DNA of 22,120 nucleotides from a virus, in IMG/VR virus record IMGVR_UViG_3300035698_013283, positions 1 through 22,120 of that record. One strand, written 5' to 3'. The notes below the pieces were generated by a model. It had not been told where the DNA came from. It saw only the letters and a list, made by a program, of their open reading frames with translations, and ran no database searches. Below, one piece after another: positions 6,322 through 14,231 of the stretch; the first letter of the stretch is position 1, and every line of letters begins with the position of its first letter. The translations under genes were made by a program, and so were the position numbers.

Positions 6322-6645
6322 ATGAGCGCCGCGCGAGAAAACAGCGAACGTCGGCTGGACTTAGGCCCAACGGCCAAGGCCAAACTGGAGTCTCAAAAAG
6401 CGAAGGATGCTGCGGAAGAGCATGTAAAGCAGTTCGAGCGCGATGTGAAGGTTTTGTTGGAAACGCCGGAGTTTATTCGCTACATGCGTGTTAAATTGCG
6501 GCGCATAGGGATTTCGGAGTCGGCGTTTGCCGGCAATGAGTCCACGAATTATTTTTTAGGCAAGCAAGACAGTTCGAAAGAAGACTTCGCGGAATTGGTC
6601 GCGGTGGATTCTGAACTGGCATACAGATTATTGCTGCCTCAATGA
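6322..6645 (+). CDS. Bbp19-like small phage protein
   Basis: A 107-aa, mainly helical protein. After a charged N-terminal helix (about residues 18-44), the C-terminal half TPEFIRYMRVKLRRIGISESAF..GNESTNYFLGKQD has the layout of the Bbp19 family of BPP-1-type phages: a helix ending at a 'GI..S.F.GN..T.Y..G' turn, then a final helix (ELVAVDSELAYRLLLPQ). The family is found beside portal and scaffold genes; its function is not established as far as I know. The ATG at 6322 abuts the preceding TAA, and GGTGGA lies upstream. Family call moderate, gene call sure. Confidence 0.7.
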   Translation: MSAARENSERRLDLGPTAKAKLESQKAKDAAEEHVKQFERDVKVLLETPEFIRYMRVKLRRIGISESAFAGNESTNYFLGKQDSSKEDFAELVAVDSELAYRLLLPQ

Positions 6646-6657
6646 CGGAGCTGAGAA

Positions 6658-7383
6658 ATGCCACCAGAAGCACAGCAAGTTGAAGAAACGGTAAGCGCAG
6701 AAGCGCAGCAGGGCGAACTCGACGGTATGTATACCGACGACGCGCCTGCAGCAAAGGCTGACGCTGAAGAGGCCACTGAAACGGTCGAGGAAAAATCTGA
6801 GGACGCGCCGGAAGAGAAATCCGAAGAAGCGACTGAGGAAAAGTCGGACGATGAGGAAAAGTCGGAAGACAAGGACGATGCTGACGCCACAGATGGCGAC
6901 TCCGTTCCTGAAGGCGACTACGAATTTGAAATGCCGGAAGGCATGGAACTGGATGCTGATTTTGTTGCTGAAGTAACGCCGAAGCTCAAAGAGCTGGACG
7001 TTAGCGGCAACCTGGCGAAAGAACTTGGCAAGATTATGGCGGCGAAGGCCGTCAAAGACAGTGAGGCGATGCAGAAAGCTGCTGCTGATCAATTTGCCGA
7101 AGTGACTGAAGGTTATATTACAGAAATCAAGAACGACAAAGAGCTTGGCGGTCGAAACTTCGAAGAGGCATCCGCAACTGCGGCTGCAGCAGTCGATAAA
7201 TTTGGCTCGCCGGAAGTAAAGGATTTCCTCAATGCGTCAGGCATGGGGAATCATCCCGCTCTGGTTCGTATGTTCTACAAGGTTGGTAAAGCAACCAGCG
7301 AGGACGACTTGAGTGCAACAGGCGATTCTGTCGAAGGGAATTCGGACGCCGCAAGGCTGAAGGCGATGTATCCCGACGAATAG
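6658..7383 (+). CDS. Capsid scaffolding protein
   Basis: Scaffold proteins guide coat-protein assembly into the procapsid and then leave or are degraded. This 241-aa protein has the usual build: a very acidic, probably disordered N-terminal part with four EEKS repeats (residues 44-69), then a helical C-terminal half with EMPEGMELDADF near 90, KELGKIMAAKAVK near 121-133, the NDKELGG turn near 160, and the GNHPALVRMFYKVGK segment near 197. The ND.ELGG and GNHP elements recur in scaffold proteins of podoviruses. It lies directly before the major capsid gene, the canonical place. The ATG at 6658 has GGAGCTGAG upstream. Some relatives carry a protease; no catalytic motif is visible here. Confidence 0.85.
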   Translation: MPPEAQQVEETVSAEAQQGELDGMYTDDAPAAKADAEEATETVEEKSEDAPEEKSEEATEEKSDDEEKSEDKDDADATDGDSVPEGDYEFEMPEGMELDADFVAEVTPKLKELDVSGNLAKELGKIMAAKAVKDSEAMQKAAADQFAEVTEGYITEIKNDKELGGRNFEEASATAAAAVDKFGSPEVKDFLNASGMGNHPALVRMFYKVGKATSEDDLSATGDSVEGNSDAARLKAMYPDE

Positions 7384-7420
7384 GGTCATTTTATAATTAT
7401 TTTTTTGGGGAGTAGCCAAA

Positions 7421-8440
7421 ATGGCTGTCTTATCTAATCAATACGTCACACTTGCCGACCTCGGTAAGATGATGGACAAAAAAGGGAACATGGTTCCTGA
7501 AATCATTGAGATGCTCAATGAAACAAATCCAATCCTAGACGATATGCCTTGGATTGAGTGCAACAACGGTACTCAGCATTTGACGACCGTTCGCGCCGGT
7601 ATTCCTAAGCCTACATGGCGTCGTTTGTACCAGGGTGTTGCGCCTAACAAGGCAGGCAACACACAGGTCACTGACACCTGCGGCATGATGGAAGCATGGA
7701 GTGAAGTTGATTCCAAGCTGGTCGAAATGTCGAAGAATCCTGCGCTGCTGCGTCTGCACGAAGCTGATGCTCACATCGAAGGTATGAACCAAGAAATGGC
7801 GTCTACGCTGTTTTATGGCAACACGAAGACTGACCCTGAAAAGTTTGATGGTCTGTCTCCGCGTTTTGATGACTTGTCGGCGGCTACAAACCGCACGCAG
7901 ATCATTGATGCCGGTGGTAGTGGTTCTGACAACACTTCGATCTGGATGGTTGTATGGTCACCTCGCACGGCTCACGGCCTGTATCCTGAAAGTTCAAGCG
8001 CCGGTTTACAGCGCACGAACAAAGGCATGCAGACCAAAGAAGTCGGCGACGGCACTCTGTACGACGTTCATCGTGAGAAGTTCACATGGGATTGCGGCCT
8101 GACGGTTCGCGACTGGCGTTATATCGTTCGCGTTGCAAACATCGACGTAAGCGACATGGCTGCAGGTTCGACCGACATGTTTGGTCTGCTGCGCTCTGGT
8201 TTCTGGAAATGGAAACAGCGTCAGCGTTCGACTGGTCGTGCGGTTATTTACTGCAACAGCGATGTGTGTGAAGCACTCGACAGTCAGGCAACTCCTACGG
8301 TAGCAACGTCTGCGACCACTTCAAGCGGCAATGTTCGCCTGGGTCGTCAGGAAATCGAGGGTAAGGAAATCATGACGTATCGTGGTACTCCTATTCGCGA
8401 GGTTGATGCCATTCTCAACACTGAAGATCGCGTCGTTTAG
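7421..8440 (+). CDS. Major capsid protein, epsilon15 gp7/BPP-1 type
   Basis: Main shell protein, expected to have an HK97-like fold. At 339 aa it matches the roughly 335-residue epsilon15 gp7 and BPP-1 coat proteins rather than the T7 or P22 ones. The N-terminal run MAVLSNQYVTLADLGKMMD, the NPILDDMPWIECNNGTQHLTTVR segment (about 35-57), the PTWRRLYQGVAPNKA loop (about 63-77) and the SALNPALLRLHEADAHIEGMNQEMA-like helix (about 105-128) are characteristic. A strong GGGGAG ribosome binding site precedes the ATG; the short leader contains a TATAAT followed by a T tract but no matching -35 box. Codon use is CTG-dominated for leucine, in contrast with the terminase. It is followed by the cement protein gene. 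Confidence 0.93.
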   Translation: MAVLSNQYVTLADLGKMMDKKGNMVPEIIEMLNETNPILDDMPWIECNNGTQHLTTVRAGIPKPTWRRLYQGVAPNKAGNTQVTDTCGMMEAWSEVDSKLVEMSKNPALLRLHEADAHIEGMNQEMASTLFYGNTKTDPEKFDGLSPRFDDLSAATNRTQIIDAGGSGSDNTSIWMVVWSPRTAHGLYPESSSAGLQRTNKGMQTKEVGDGTLYDVHREKFTWDCGLTVRDWRYIVRVANIDVSDMAAGSTDMFGLLRSGFWKWKQRQRSTGRAVIYCNSDVCEALDSQATPTVATSATTSSGNVRLGRQEIEGKEIMTYRGTPIREVDAILNTEDRVV

Positions 8441-8479
8441 ACGGCGTAATCCTCATAACCTCTCATTTGGAGATTTGAA

Positions 8480-8935
8480 ATGATTCTCGACAATTTACTC
8501 ATGATGTCTGATGGCCAGGACTTGTCAACGACGGTTGGTGGCTGGGCATCATATAACGTCATTGACCTGAAAGGGTTTGATGTTACTGCTTCACAGGACG
8601 CGCCTTATGGCGTTGATCGTGACATTGGCAAAGGCAACTACCTTCCACTGCTTTGTCAGGTAACGGAAACGTTTGCATCTGGTGGCGCTGCAACTTTGGT
8701 TGTGGTGCTGGAAGTTGATGACGATGTTGCTTTCGGCAGCGCAACGCCTCTGTACACCAGTAAAACGTTTGCACTTGCTGAATTGGTTGCTGGCACGTTG
8801 CTTCTGCCGCAAGTTATTCCGTTTGGCTCTGACAAACGTTATATGCGGTTGGTATACACAATCGGCGGTGCAACAACGACTGCCGGTCGTGCTACTTGCA
8901 GCATCCCAACAGCTATCCAGTCTAATTCTCGATAG
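8480..8935 (+). CDS. Bbp16-like capsid cement/decoration protein
   Basis: A 151-aa beta-rich protein that I assign to the Bbp16 family, the cement protein that clamps the outside of BPP-1-type capsids. Supporting features are the start MILDNLLMMSDGQDLS, the SYNVIDLKG segment with an 'aspartate-to-gly' turn, a long middle strand pair around LVVVLEVDDDVAF, and the LVAGTLLLPQVIPFGSDKRYMRLVYTIGGA block, where the repeated long strands recall a jellyroll. It sits directly downstream of the capsid gene with a GGAG ribosome binding site, and a factor-independent terminator follows, so capsid and cement are the last genes before transcription is partly ended, which fits their need for high dosage. 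Confidence 0.8.
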   Translation: MILDNLLMMSDGQDLSTTVGGWASYNVIDLKGFDVTASQDAPYGVDRDIGKGNYLPLLCQVTETFASGGAATLVVVLEVDDDVAFGSATPLYTSKTFALAELVAGTLLLPQVIPFGSDKRYMRLVYTIGGATTTAGRATCSIPTAIQSNSR

Positions 8936-8946
8936 CAAATATGAAA

Positions 8947-8977
8947 GTCGGGGTCGATATTGGCCCCGGCTTTTCTT
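8947..8977 (+). terminator. Factor-independent terminator after capsid genes
   Basis: GTCGGGGTC (8947-8955) pairs with GGCCCCGGC (8962-8970) over nine base pairs, two of them G-T wobbles, with a six-base loop, and is followed at once by TTTTCTT. It lies twelve bases after the cement protein stop and just before the ribosome binding site of the next gene. It is the best terminator in the window and should lower expression of the tail genes relative to the capsid genes. Confidence 0.8.
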
Positions 8978-8992
8978 AACCGGAGAGGAACA

Positions 8993-9502
8993 ATGTCTAA
9001 AGATTTTCATTACACAGTTACGGACGAAAATGGCTGCTATTTCGATGGCACATTCCGCACGGACACAAAGAACCAAAATGTCAAAACAAAGGTTCCGTTC
9101 ACCGTAAAATTCGACCGCAGCAAGCCCGGTTCTCCGGAGATGCTGCCCAGTTATTTGAAACCAGCCAATAAGGCTGCGAAGCAGGCGCTTAAAGACGGCC
9201 CTGTAGGCACTGTAGCGAAGAAAGGCCCAAGTGGCGCTTCAGCTAAAGACAAAGCCGCTGCAGCCGCCGCAGAAGCTGCAGAGGATGAACTCGATGAGTT
9301 CGAAGGCGACGGTCTGGACGATGACGATGACGAAGATCAGGGTGACCCTGATGTCAACGCAACAGGCGGAGCAATTTCACTCGCAGAATTGAGTGAGATC
9401 GACGTTATGTCTGTACCAACGGCGGATCCTGATGGTCGAGTCACCAAGACCGATGTTCAGAATTATCTCGATTCAATCAATGACGGTGGGAATGAGATTT
9501 AA
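8993..9502 (+). CDS. Acidic protein with PSBD-like C-terminal motif (169 aa)
   Basis: A 169-aa protein with three parts: an N-terminal beta region (about residues 1-45) with alternating strand residues; an Ala/Lys then Asp/Glu-rich linker (about 60-120) including a seven-residue acidic run; and a short C-terminal helical unit (about 128-161) reading LAELSEIDVMSVP...DPDGRVTKTDVQNYL. That last unit resembles the peripheral subunit-binding/Lsr2-type two-helix motif, where 'DGR(V/I)TK.DV..YL' is the hallmark. The ATG at 8993 has GGAGAGGA upstream; an in-frame ATG at 8960 lies inside the terminator hairpin and is rejected. Found between cement and tail-tube genes, it is probably a virion or head-completion factor. 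The motif call is tentative. Confidence 0.7.
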   Translation: MSKDFHYTVTDENGCYFDGTFRTDTKNQNVKTKVPFTVKFDRSKPGSPEMLPSYLKPANKAAKQALKDGPVGTVAKKGPSGASAKDKAAAAAAEAAEDELDEFEGDGLDDDDDEDQGDPDVNATGGAISLAELSEIDVMSVPTADPDGRVTKTDVQNYLDSINDGGNEI

Positions 9503-9504
9503 TC

Positions 9505-10206
9505 GTGTCATCACTCGGCGAGACAGAAATTTGTAATGCGGCGCTCCGGCGAGTTCGCGGCGGTCGAATTGATAGCTACAAAGACGAAGACACTTCGCTG
9601 GCCGAAGATTGTCGGACTTTTTACCCGCAGGTCTTGGGGGTTGTGCTGGAAGATTTCGACTGGAACTTTGCGAAGGCCGTCCAGCCTCTGGCACTCAAAA
9701 CCGAAACCGCAACCGAGTGGTTGTACGTTTACGACTACCCTTCGCAGTGCGCAGCGGCCCGATATATTGTCGAGCCGTTTAATGTGTTGAGCGGAACGTC
9801 TGGCGGCGTGCTGGCTGACATAAACCTCACGCCGGATTGGAAAATTAAGTACCGCATTGGCCTGTCGGAAGATCAGAACTCGAAAGTGATTCTGACCAAT
9901 CAGGAAAACGCTTACTTAGCGTACACAGCGCACATCACTAACACCGCATTAATGACGTTTGCATTTACAACGGCGATGTCATGGGCGCTTGGTGCTGAAT
10001 TGGCCCTGAGCATAGGCGGCGACTCCGCAAAGGCTTACCGGGACGTTGCTCTGCAGGAATACAACCTGCTCAAGATGAAAGCGCAGGAGCAGTCTGGAAA
10101 CGAGGACAATGATCGCCGCATGGTAATCCCCCGAAATATTTCTGTTCGCAACAATACGATGGGCGACGATTATTTCCGTAACGGCCTAGCTTACCGGGGC
10201 CGGTAA
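9505..10206 (+). CDS. Tail tubular protein A (T7 gp11-like)
   Basis: An adaptor that forms a ring under the portal and joins the head to the tail nozzle. The 233-aa protein has the family's signature start: SSLGETEICNAALRRV with a helix, then a short Gly-Arg-Ile turn, CRTFYPQVLGVVLEDFDWNFAKAVQPLAL at about residues 37-65, followed by the strand YVYDYPSQCA. In this family the F..W segment is followed by a beta domain and a helical end, as here. The start is a GTG at 9505, two bases after the preceding stop; GGGAATGAGA is the only upstream purine-rich element. Its TAA overlaps the ATG of the tail tubular B gene, as expected for partners made together. Confidence 0.9.
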   Translation: MSSLGETEICNAALRRVRGGRIDSYKDEDTSLAEDCRTFYPQVLGVVLEDFDWNFAKAVQPLALKTETATEWLYVYDYPSQCAAARYIVEPFNVLSGTSGGVLADINLTPDWKIKYRIGLSEDQNSKVILTNQENAYLAYTAHITNTALMTFAFTTAMSWALGAELALSIGGDSAKAYRDVALQEYNLLKMKAQEQSGNEDNDRRMVIPRNISVRNNTMGDDYFRNGLAYRGR

Positions 10207-12956
10207 TGCCATTAGATTATCAGCCAACATTTACGGGCGGTGAAATAACACCCGATCTCCATTCCCGAACAGACTTGGAGAAATACGCAACATCGCTTGC
10301 GCTGGCTCGAAACTACTTTATTCGCGCCCACGGTGGCGCAATGTCTCGCGCTGGTTTCCAGTACGTTTACGACATGCCTGACAGCGACCTCAAGGTTCGT
10401 TTGCTTCCTTTTCGATTCAATGTTGAGCAGGCTTATGTATTGGCGCTTACGGCCGGCAAACTTCGGGTTTTTAGGGACGGTGGCATTGCTCTCGAGCCAA
10501 ATGTAACCATCGCGGCCATCACTCAGGCAAACCCTGCTGTTGTTACCAGTACATCTCATGGTTATGAAGACGGCGACCAGGTGTTCATTACCGGCGTTGT
10601 TGGCATGACCGAACTGAACAACAAATATTTTATTGTTGCCAATAAGACGGCCAATACCTTTCAGCTTTTGGACACAAACAGTTCCGCATACTCTGCATAC
10701 ATCAGCGATGGTTCTTCAGGCAGGGTATTTGAACTCGACGTTCCTTATGGAGAGCCTGCACTGCCTCTCATAAAATACACGCAGTCTGCAGACGTTATGA
10801 CGTTGGCACATCCTAGTTTCGATCTGCGCAATCTGTCGAGAACTGAGCATTACGCATGGACGCTTGATTCACTGAGCTTTGCCAATGGCTTAACGCCGCC
10901 AGTTGCCGTGATGGCCGCTTTTAATGGAGCTACCCCGTCTGGTCAGGTTAGAGAATACAGGTACGTTGTCACCGTCGTTGATGAAGATGGCCGGCAGTCG
11001 CTTGCTTCAAATGAAATTACTTCAGGCGAAGGAATATCACTCAGTACAACATGGGGCATGAGCGTTGGATGGGAGGAAGCTGCTGGTGCTGCGTATTACA
11101 ACGTATACAAAGAACTTGCGGCGGGCGCTGGCATTTACGGATTTATTGGTGAGTCTGAGCCTAAAGCAGAGACTGTTTTTACGATTTCTGGCGTCACAGA
11201 TACCGCTGCGGTTCAGATCAGCACTGACACCTTTCATACTTTCAAAAATGGTGATTGTGTTCTGATTGAAGGCACTGGCCTTAGCACCATAGACGACAAA
11301 TATTGGCCCGTATCTGCCTCATTCCCAAATGCGCAAGAATTTAAGTTGTTTGGGTCGACGGCTGGCGGCACTTCGGTAACGGGAACTGCAACCAAAAAGC
11401 AGTCCTTTGTAGACTCGAACCTTGGGCCGGATATGTCTTTGACGCCGCCCATTCAAAACAACCCGTTTTCTGGCTCCGGTAACAAACCTTCTGCCATTGC
11501 GTACCATCAGCAACGCAGAGCGTTCGCCGGCACAAATAACAACACTCAGCGTGGGTTTCTTACGAGAACGGCGCAATACAACAACATGGATTATTCGCGG
11601 CCACTGCAGGCTGACGACTCCATCCAGTTTGATTTGGTTGACGAGGAAGTTCAGGAAATTCGCCACTTGGTTTCAATGGATAACCTGGTTGCGCTCACGA
11701 ATGGCGCCGAGTGGGTTCTCAAGGCCGACGAGAACGGCGTTCTCACGCCTGCCAATACCTATCCAGACAAGCAGGGTCGCAGAGGGTCTTCCCATGTTCG
11801 ACCTGTTGTTGTGGGTGATAGCTTGCTGTATGTGCAAGAGCGTGGCAACAGATTTCGCGATCTGAACTACCAGCTTGAGCGCGACAAGTTGGTTGGTGAC
11901 GATTTGAGCTTGCTTGCCGAGCATTTGTTCCAAGGCAAAGAGATTGTAGATTGCTGTTATGCGCAGGAACCATACAGCATAATCTGGGCCATTCGCGATG
12001 ATGGCGTTTTGCTGTCACTGGTCTACCTTAAAGATCAGCGTGTTTGGGGCTGGTCGCAGCACGAGACTCAGGGTTTTGTTGAAAGCATAACCTGCATCCC
12101 TGAAGGTCAGGAGGACGTTTTGTACCTGTGCGTTAGGCGCACAATTAACGGCCAAACCAAGCGTTATATTGAGCGCATGGCAACCCGGTTGTACACGAAT
12201 ATCGAAGATTACTTCGGCGTTGATAGCGGCCTGACCTTTACAGGCTCAACGACAAGGGTTTTGGTTATCACTAACAATTCACCCGGCACTGTATTTTGTG
12301 AGCCGCATGATCTTGTAGAAGATGACGTTATCTGGATTAAAGACGTAGTTGGCATGGACGAACTGACTAACCAGTACATAGTCAAAAACGTAACCGCCAA
12401 TTCGTTCGATCTTTACGATCTGAACGGACGGGAACTGGACACGACGGGTTTTGGTTCTTATGTGAGTGGCGGTGAAATTCAGAAATGCACTTACTCACTG
12501 AGCAACCTTGACCACCTGGAGTCAGAGACTCTTGTCGCTCTGGCCGATGGGAATGTGGTTCGAGATATTGTTGTCACTGATGGTTCAGTCTCTTTTAGCG
12601 TTGCAGCTCATAAAATCAACATTGGCCTTGGCTATGTGTGCGACATGGATACCTTGGACATCAATTTCGAGGGTTCATCAGTCATTGTGAAGTCTCGCAA
12701 GATGTCGGTTGGACGGGTTGCCCTGCAAATACGCGAAACTCGCGGGCTAGAAGTTGGCGAGCCTGAAGGTCGCATGGAAAAAATCGACAAGCGCAATACG
12801 TCGATGAAATACGGTCGCCTGCCCGTTATTACAGGCACTGTATATCACGAGGTTTTGACCGCTTGGAGCAACGGGGGTCGGCTGCGAGTTCGACAACCCG
12901 ACCCTCTGCCAGCAAGCATTCTGGCGATAATCCCTGAAGTGACTGTAGATGGGTAA
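10206..12956 (+). CDS. Tail tubular protein B / nozzle (T7 gp12-like), with FCCH-like repeats
   Basis: Forms the tail nozzle of podoviruses. At 916 aa it is larger than T7 gp12 (about 790 aa). The N-terminus (QPTFTGGEITPDLHSRTDLEKYATSL) and the 'RAHGGAMSRAGFQYV' segment at 40-54 are typical of the family. The extra length comes from three similar modules at about 108-178, 328-400 and 681-757, each reading 'h.l..gD.V.i..v.GM.eL...Y.V.....N.F.L'; they resemble the FCCH domain known from E1 enzymes and from phage tail proteins. The middle one appears inserted in a fibronectin-III-like domain (about 232-405), between GFIGES and FVDSNLGPD. The gene overlaps its predecessor by one base and the next gene by eight. 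Confidence 0.92.
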   Translation: MPLDYQPTFTGGEITPDLHSRTDLEKYATSLALARNYFIRAHGGAMSRAGFQYVYDMPDSDLKVRLLPFRFNVEQAYVLALTAGKLRVFRDGGIALEPNVTIAAITQANPAVVTSTSHGYEDGDQVFITGVVGMTELNNKYFIVANKTANTFQLLDTNSSAYSAYISDGSSGRVFELDVPYGEPALPLIKYTQSADVMTLAHPSFDLRNLSRTEHYAWTLDSLSFANGLTPPVAVMAAFNGATPSGQVREYRYVVTVVDEDGRQSLASNEITSGEGISLSTTWGMSVGWEEAAGAAYYNVYKELAAGAGIYGFIGESEPKAETVFTISGVTDTAAVQISTDTFHTFKNGDCVLIEGTGLSTIDDKYWPVSASFPNAQEFKLFGSTAGGTSVTGTATKKQSFVDSNLGPDMSLTPPIQNNPFSGSGNKPSAIAYHQQRRAFAGTNNNTQRGFLTRTAQYNNMDYSRPLQADDSIQFDLVDEEVQEIRHLVSMDNLVALTNGAEWVLKADENGVLTPANTYPDKQGRRGSSHVRPVVVGDSLLYVQERGNRFRDLNYQLERDKLVGDDLSLLAEHLFQGKEIVDCCYAQEPYSIIWAIRDDGVLLSLVYLKDQRVWGWSQHETQGFVESITCIPEGQEDVLYLCVRRTINGQTKRYIERMATRLYTNIEDYFGVDSGLTFTGSTTRVLVITNNSPGTVFCEPHDLVEDDVIWIKDVVGMDELTNQYIVKNVTANSFDLYDLNGRELDTTGFGSYVSGGEIQKCTYSLSNLDHLESETLVALADGNVVRDIVVTDGSVSFSVAAHKINIGLGYVCDMDTLDINFEGSSVIVKSRKMSVGRVALQIRETRGLEVGEPEGRMEKIDKRNTSMKYGRLPVITGTVYHEVLTAWSNGGRLRVRQPDPLPASILAIIPEVTVDG

Positions 12957-13425
12957 AACATTTATCAGAGATGCGACACAGGATGACGCATTGTGGATGG
13001 CGCCCAGGATCAGAATGACTGATCTGCGGGAACTGCAGGCCGCATGCGGAGAAAATGTTGATGTTGCCGAGCGGCTGACTCGCTCTGTCAGGGTTTCGAC
13101 GTTGTGCAAGGTGCTGGAGTCAGACGGTGAGCCTGTCGTCATTTTTGGCGTTGCACCGCTGTCTGTTATTGCAAGAGAGGGCGCTCCTTGGCTGATAGCA
13201 ACGGATATGGCGAGCGACATGGAATATCGGTTTGCCCGATTGTCCAAACGACTCCTGCCGTTGATGATTGGGCCATACCTGCGTCTATACAATTATATTG
13301 ATGTTAGAAATGAGACAACAATGCGGTGGCTGAAGTGGTTGGGTTTTTCAATCAGTGAGCCGCTAGAATACGGCGTGAACGGTGAATTATTCATGCGGTT
13401 CGAAATGGAGGCAGATTATGTGTGA
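12949..13425 (+). CDS. T7 gp13-like protein with GNAT fold
   Basis: A 158-aa protein of the small phage family related to T7 gp13, which has an acetyltransferase (GNAT) shape. The family pattern is visible: IRDATQDDALWMAPRIRMTDLREL at the start, VIFGVAPLSVI..GAPWLIATD at about 64-86, a helix 93-110, and the closing NYIDVRNETTMRWLKWLGFSI at 115-135, which corresponds to the GNAT 'N..a...Y...GF' end. T7 gp13 is needed for correct internal core assembly; whether any member acetylates a substrate is not known to me. It overlaps the tail tubular B gene by eight bases and is in the T7 order (after gene 12, before gene 14), which supports a role in the ejection apparatus. Confidence 0.85.
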   Translation: MGKTFIRDATQDDALWMAPRIRMTDLRELQAACGENVDVAERLTRSVRVSTLCKVLESDGEPVVIFGVAPLSVIAREGAPWLIATDMASDMEYRFARLSKRLLPLMIGPYLRLYNYIDVRNETTMRWLKWLGFSISEPLEYGVNGELFMRFEMEADYV

Positions 13426-13687
13426 TGCAGGCGCATTTCGACCGCAGGAAATGCTGAAGGGCGGTTTAAGGACTTTGAAGGCGACAGGTAAAGCAGGCTT
13501 GATGCCGACCAAGAAAAACCTAACCGAATCTGTTAGAGCGCCGATGCAGCATATTGGCGATGCCTTTGCTGGCCGGCGCAAGGTTAAGCAGACCGAAGCG
13601 AGTTACGAAAACAACCCGCTTTACGGTACGCAGCGAACGACCACAAAGCAGTTTGGTAAGGCTAGCAAAACTATTTTAGGCGCATGA
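13418..13687 (+). CDS. Small protein with KTILGA end (89 aa)
   Basis: An 89-residue basic protein I cannot assign to a named family. It begins MCDAGAFRP, has a Lys/Arg-rich middle, and ends in a short NNPLYGTQRTT segment followed by GKASKTILGA. The ATG at 13418 overlaps the preceding stop by eight bases (ATGTGTGA) and has GGAGG six bases upstream, so I prefer it over a start inside the previous gene. The Met-Cys start and KT(I/V)LGA end are shared with the 64-aa protein beside the portal. Placed between the gp13-like and first ejection protein genes, it is likely a minor virion part or core-assembly helper; inference only. Confidence 0.8.
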   Translation: MCDAGAFRPQEMLKGGLRTLKATGKAGLMPTKKNLTESVRAPMQHIGDAFAGRRKVKQTEASYENNPLYGTQRTTTKQFGKASKTILGA

Positions 13688-13688
13688 T

Positions 13689-14231
13689 ATGTGTTTACCA
13701 TTTTTAGCTCCACTTGGGTTAGCTCTTGGCGCAAGCGCAAGCGCAAGCGCAAGCACCGCCGCAGCGATTGGAACGATGGCCGCAGCTACTGTTGCCAGCG
13801 GCGCGTTCTCTGCGTACAGCTCGATTGAGCAAGGCAACTTTCAGAGTAAGGTCGCCAAAAATAACGCGATCACACAGAACCAGTTGGCCGAAGCAAACAT
13901 AAAAGACGGTGAAGCTGCTGAAGCTAAACAGCGTCTGGCTAACGCACAGATACGCGGCGAGCAGCGAGCAGCACTCGGCGCGAACAATGTCGCGCTGGAC
14001 AGCGGCTCTGCATCGCTTGTACTTCAGGACACTGCACAGTTGGGTGAACTCGAAGCGCAGACGGTGAGAACCAACGCATCCCGCGCCGCATTTGGCAACA
14101 GGGTTTCAGCAACCAATTCAATCAGCCAATCACGGCTTGCCAGTTCTGCAGGCCAGATGAATGCGTTTGGCAGCATACTGGGTTCTGGCGCAAGCCTCTC
14201 AAGTGACTTAACGGCAATGAGGGCGGGCTAA
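13689..14231 (+). CDS. Internal virion/ejection protein, T7 gp14-like position
   Basis: A 180-aa protein rich in Ala, Ser and Gly. Residues 1-45 are hydrophobic and low-complexity (MCLPFLAPLGLALGASASASAS... then AAIGTMAAATVASGAFSAYSS), which fits a segment that enters the host envelope; the rest is a long amphipathic helix with many Gln and Ala (about 50-125). This layout is that of T7 gp14-type proteins, the outer core protein ejected to form a channel in the outer membrane. Sequence similarity is too low-complexity for certainty; the call leans on position. It starts one base after the previous stop and its TAA overlaps the next ATG. A four-unit hexanucleotide repeat encodes the (Ala-Ser)4 tract. 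Confidence 0.75.
   Translation: MCLPFLAPLGLALGASASASASTAAAIGTMAAATVASGAFSAYSSIEQGNFQSKVAKNNAITQNQLAEANIKDGEAAEAKQRLANAQIRGEQRAALGANNVALDSGSASLVLQDTAQLGELEAQTVRTNASRAAFGNRVSATNSISQSRLASSAGQMNAFGSILGSGASLSSDLTAMRAG
13731..13754 (+). repeat. In-frame hexanucleotide repeat (GCAAGC)4
   Basis: Four perfect copies of GCAAGC encode Ala-Ser four times in the hydrophobic N-terminus of the ejection protein. The array is 24 bases, so gain or loss of units keeps the frame and changes only the length of the segment. Confidence 0.85.

Noticed and set aside
7392-7397. Perfect TATAAT before the major capsid gene
   Set aside because: No acceptable -35 hexamer at 15-19 bases and no extended -10; a T tract follows at once. 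Kept only as a note.
8960-8992. Upstream ATG extending the 169-aa protein
   Set aside because: It lies within the terminator hairpin, lacks a ribosome binding site, and a good site precedes the ATG at 8993.
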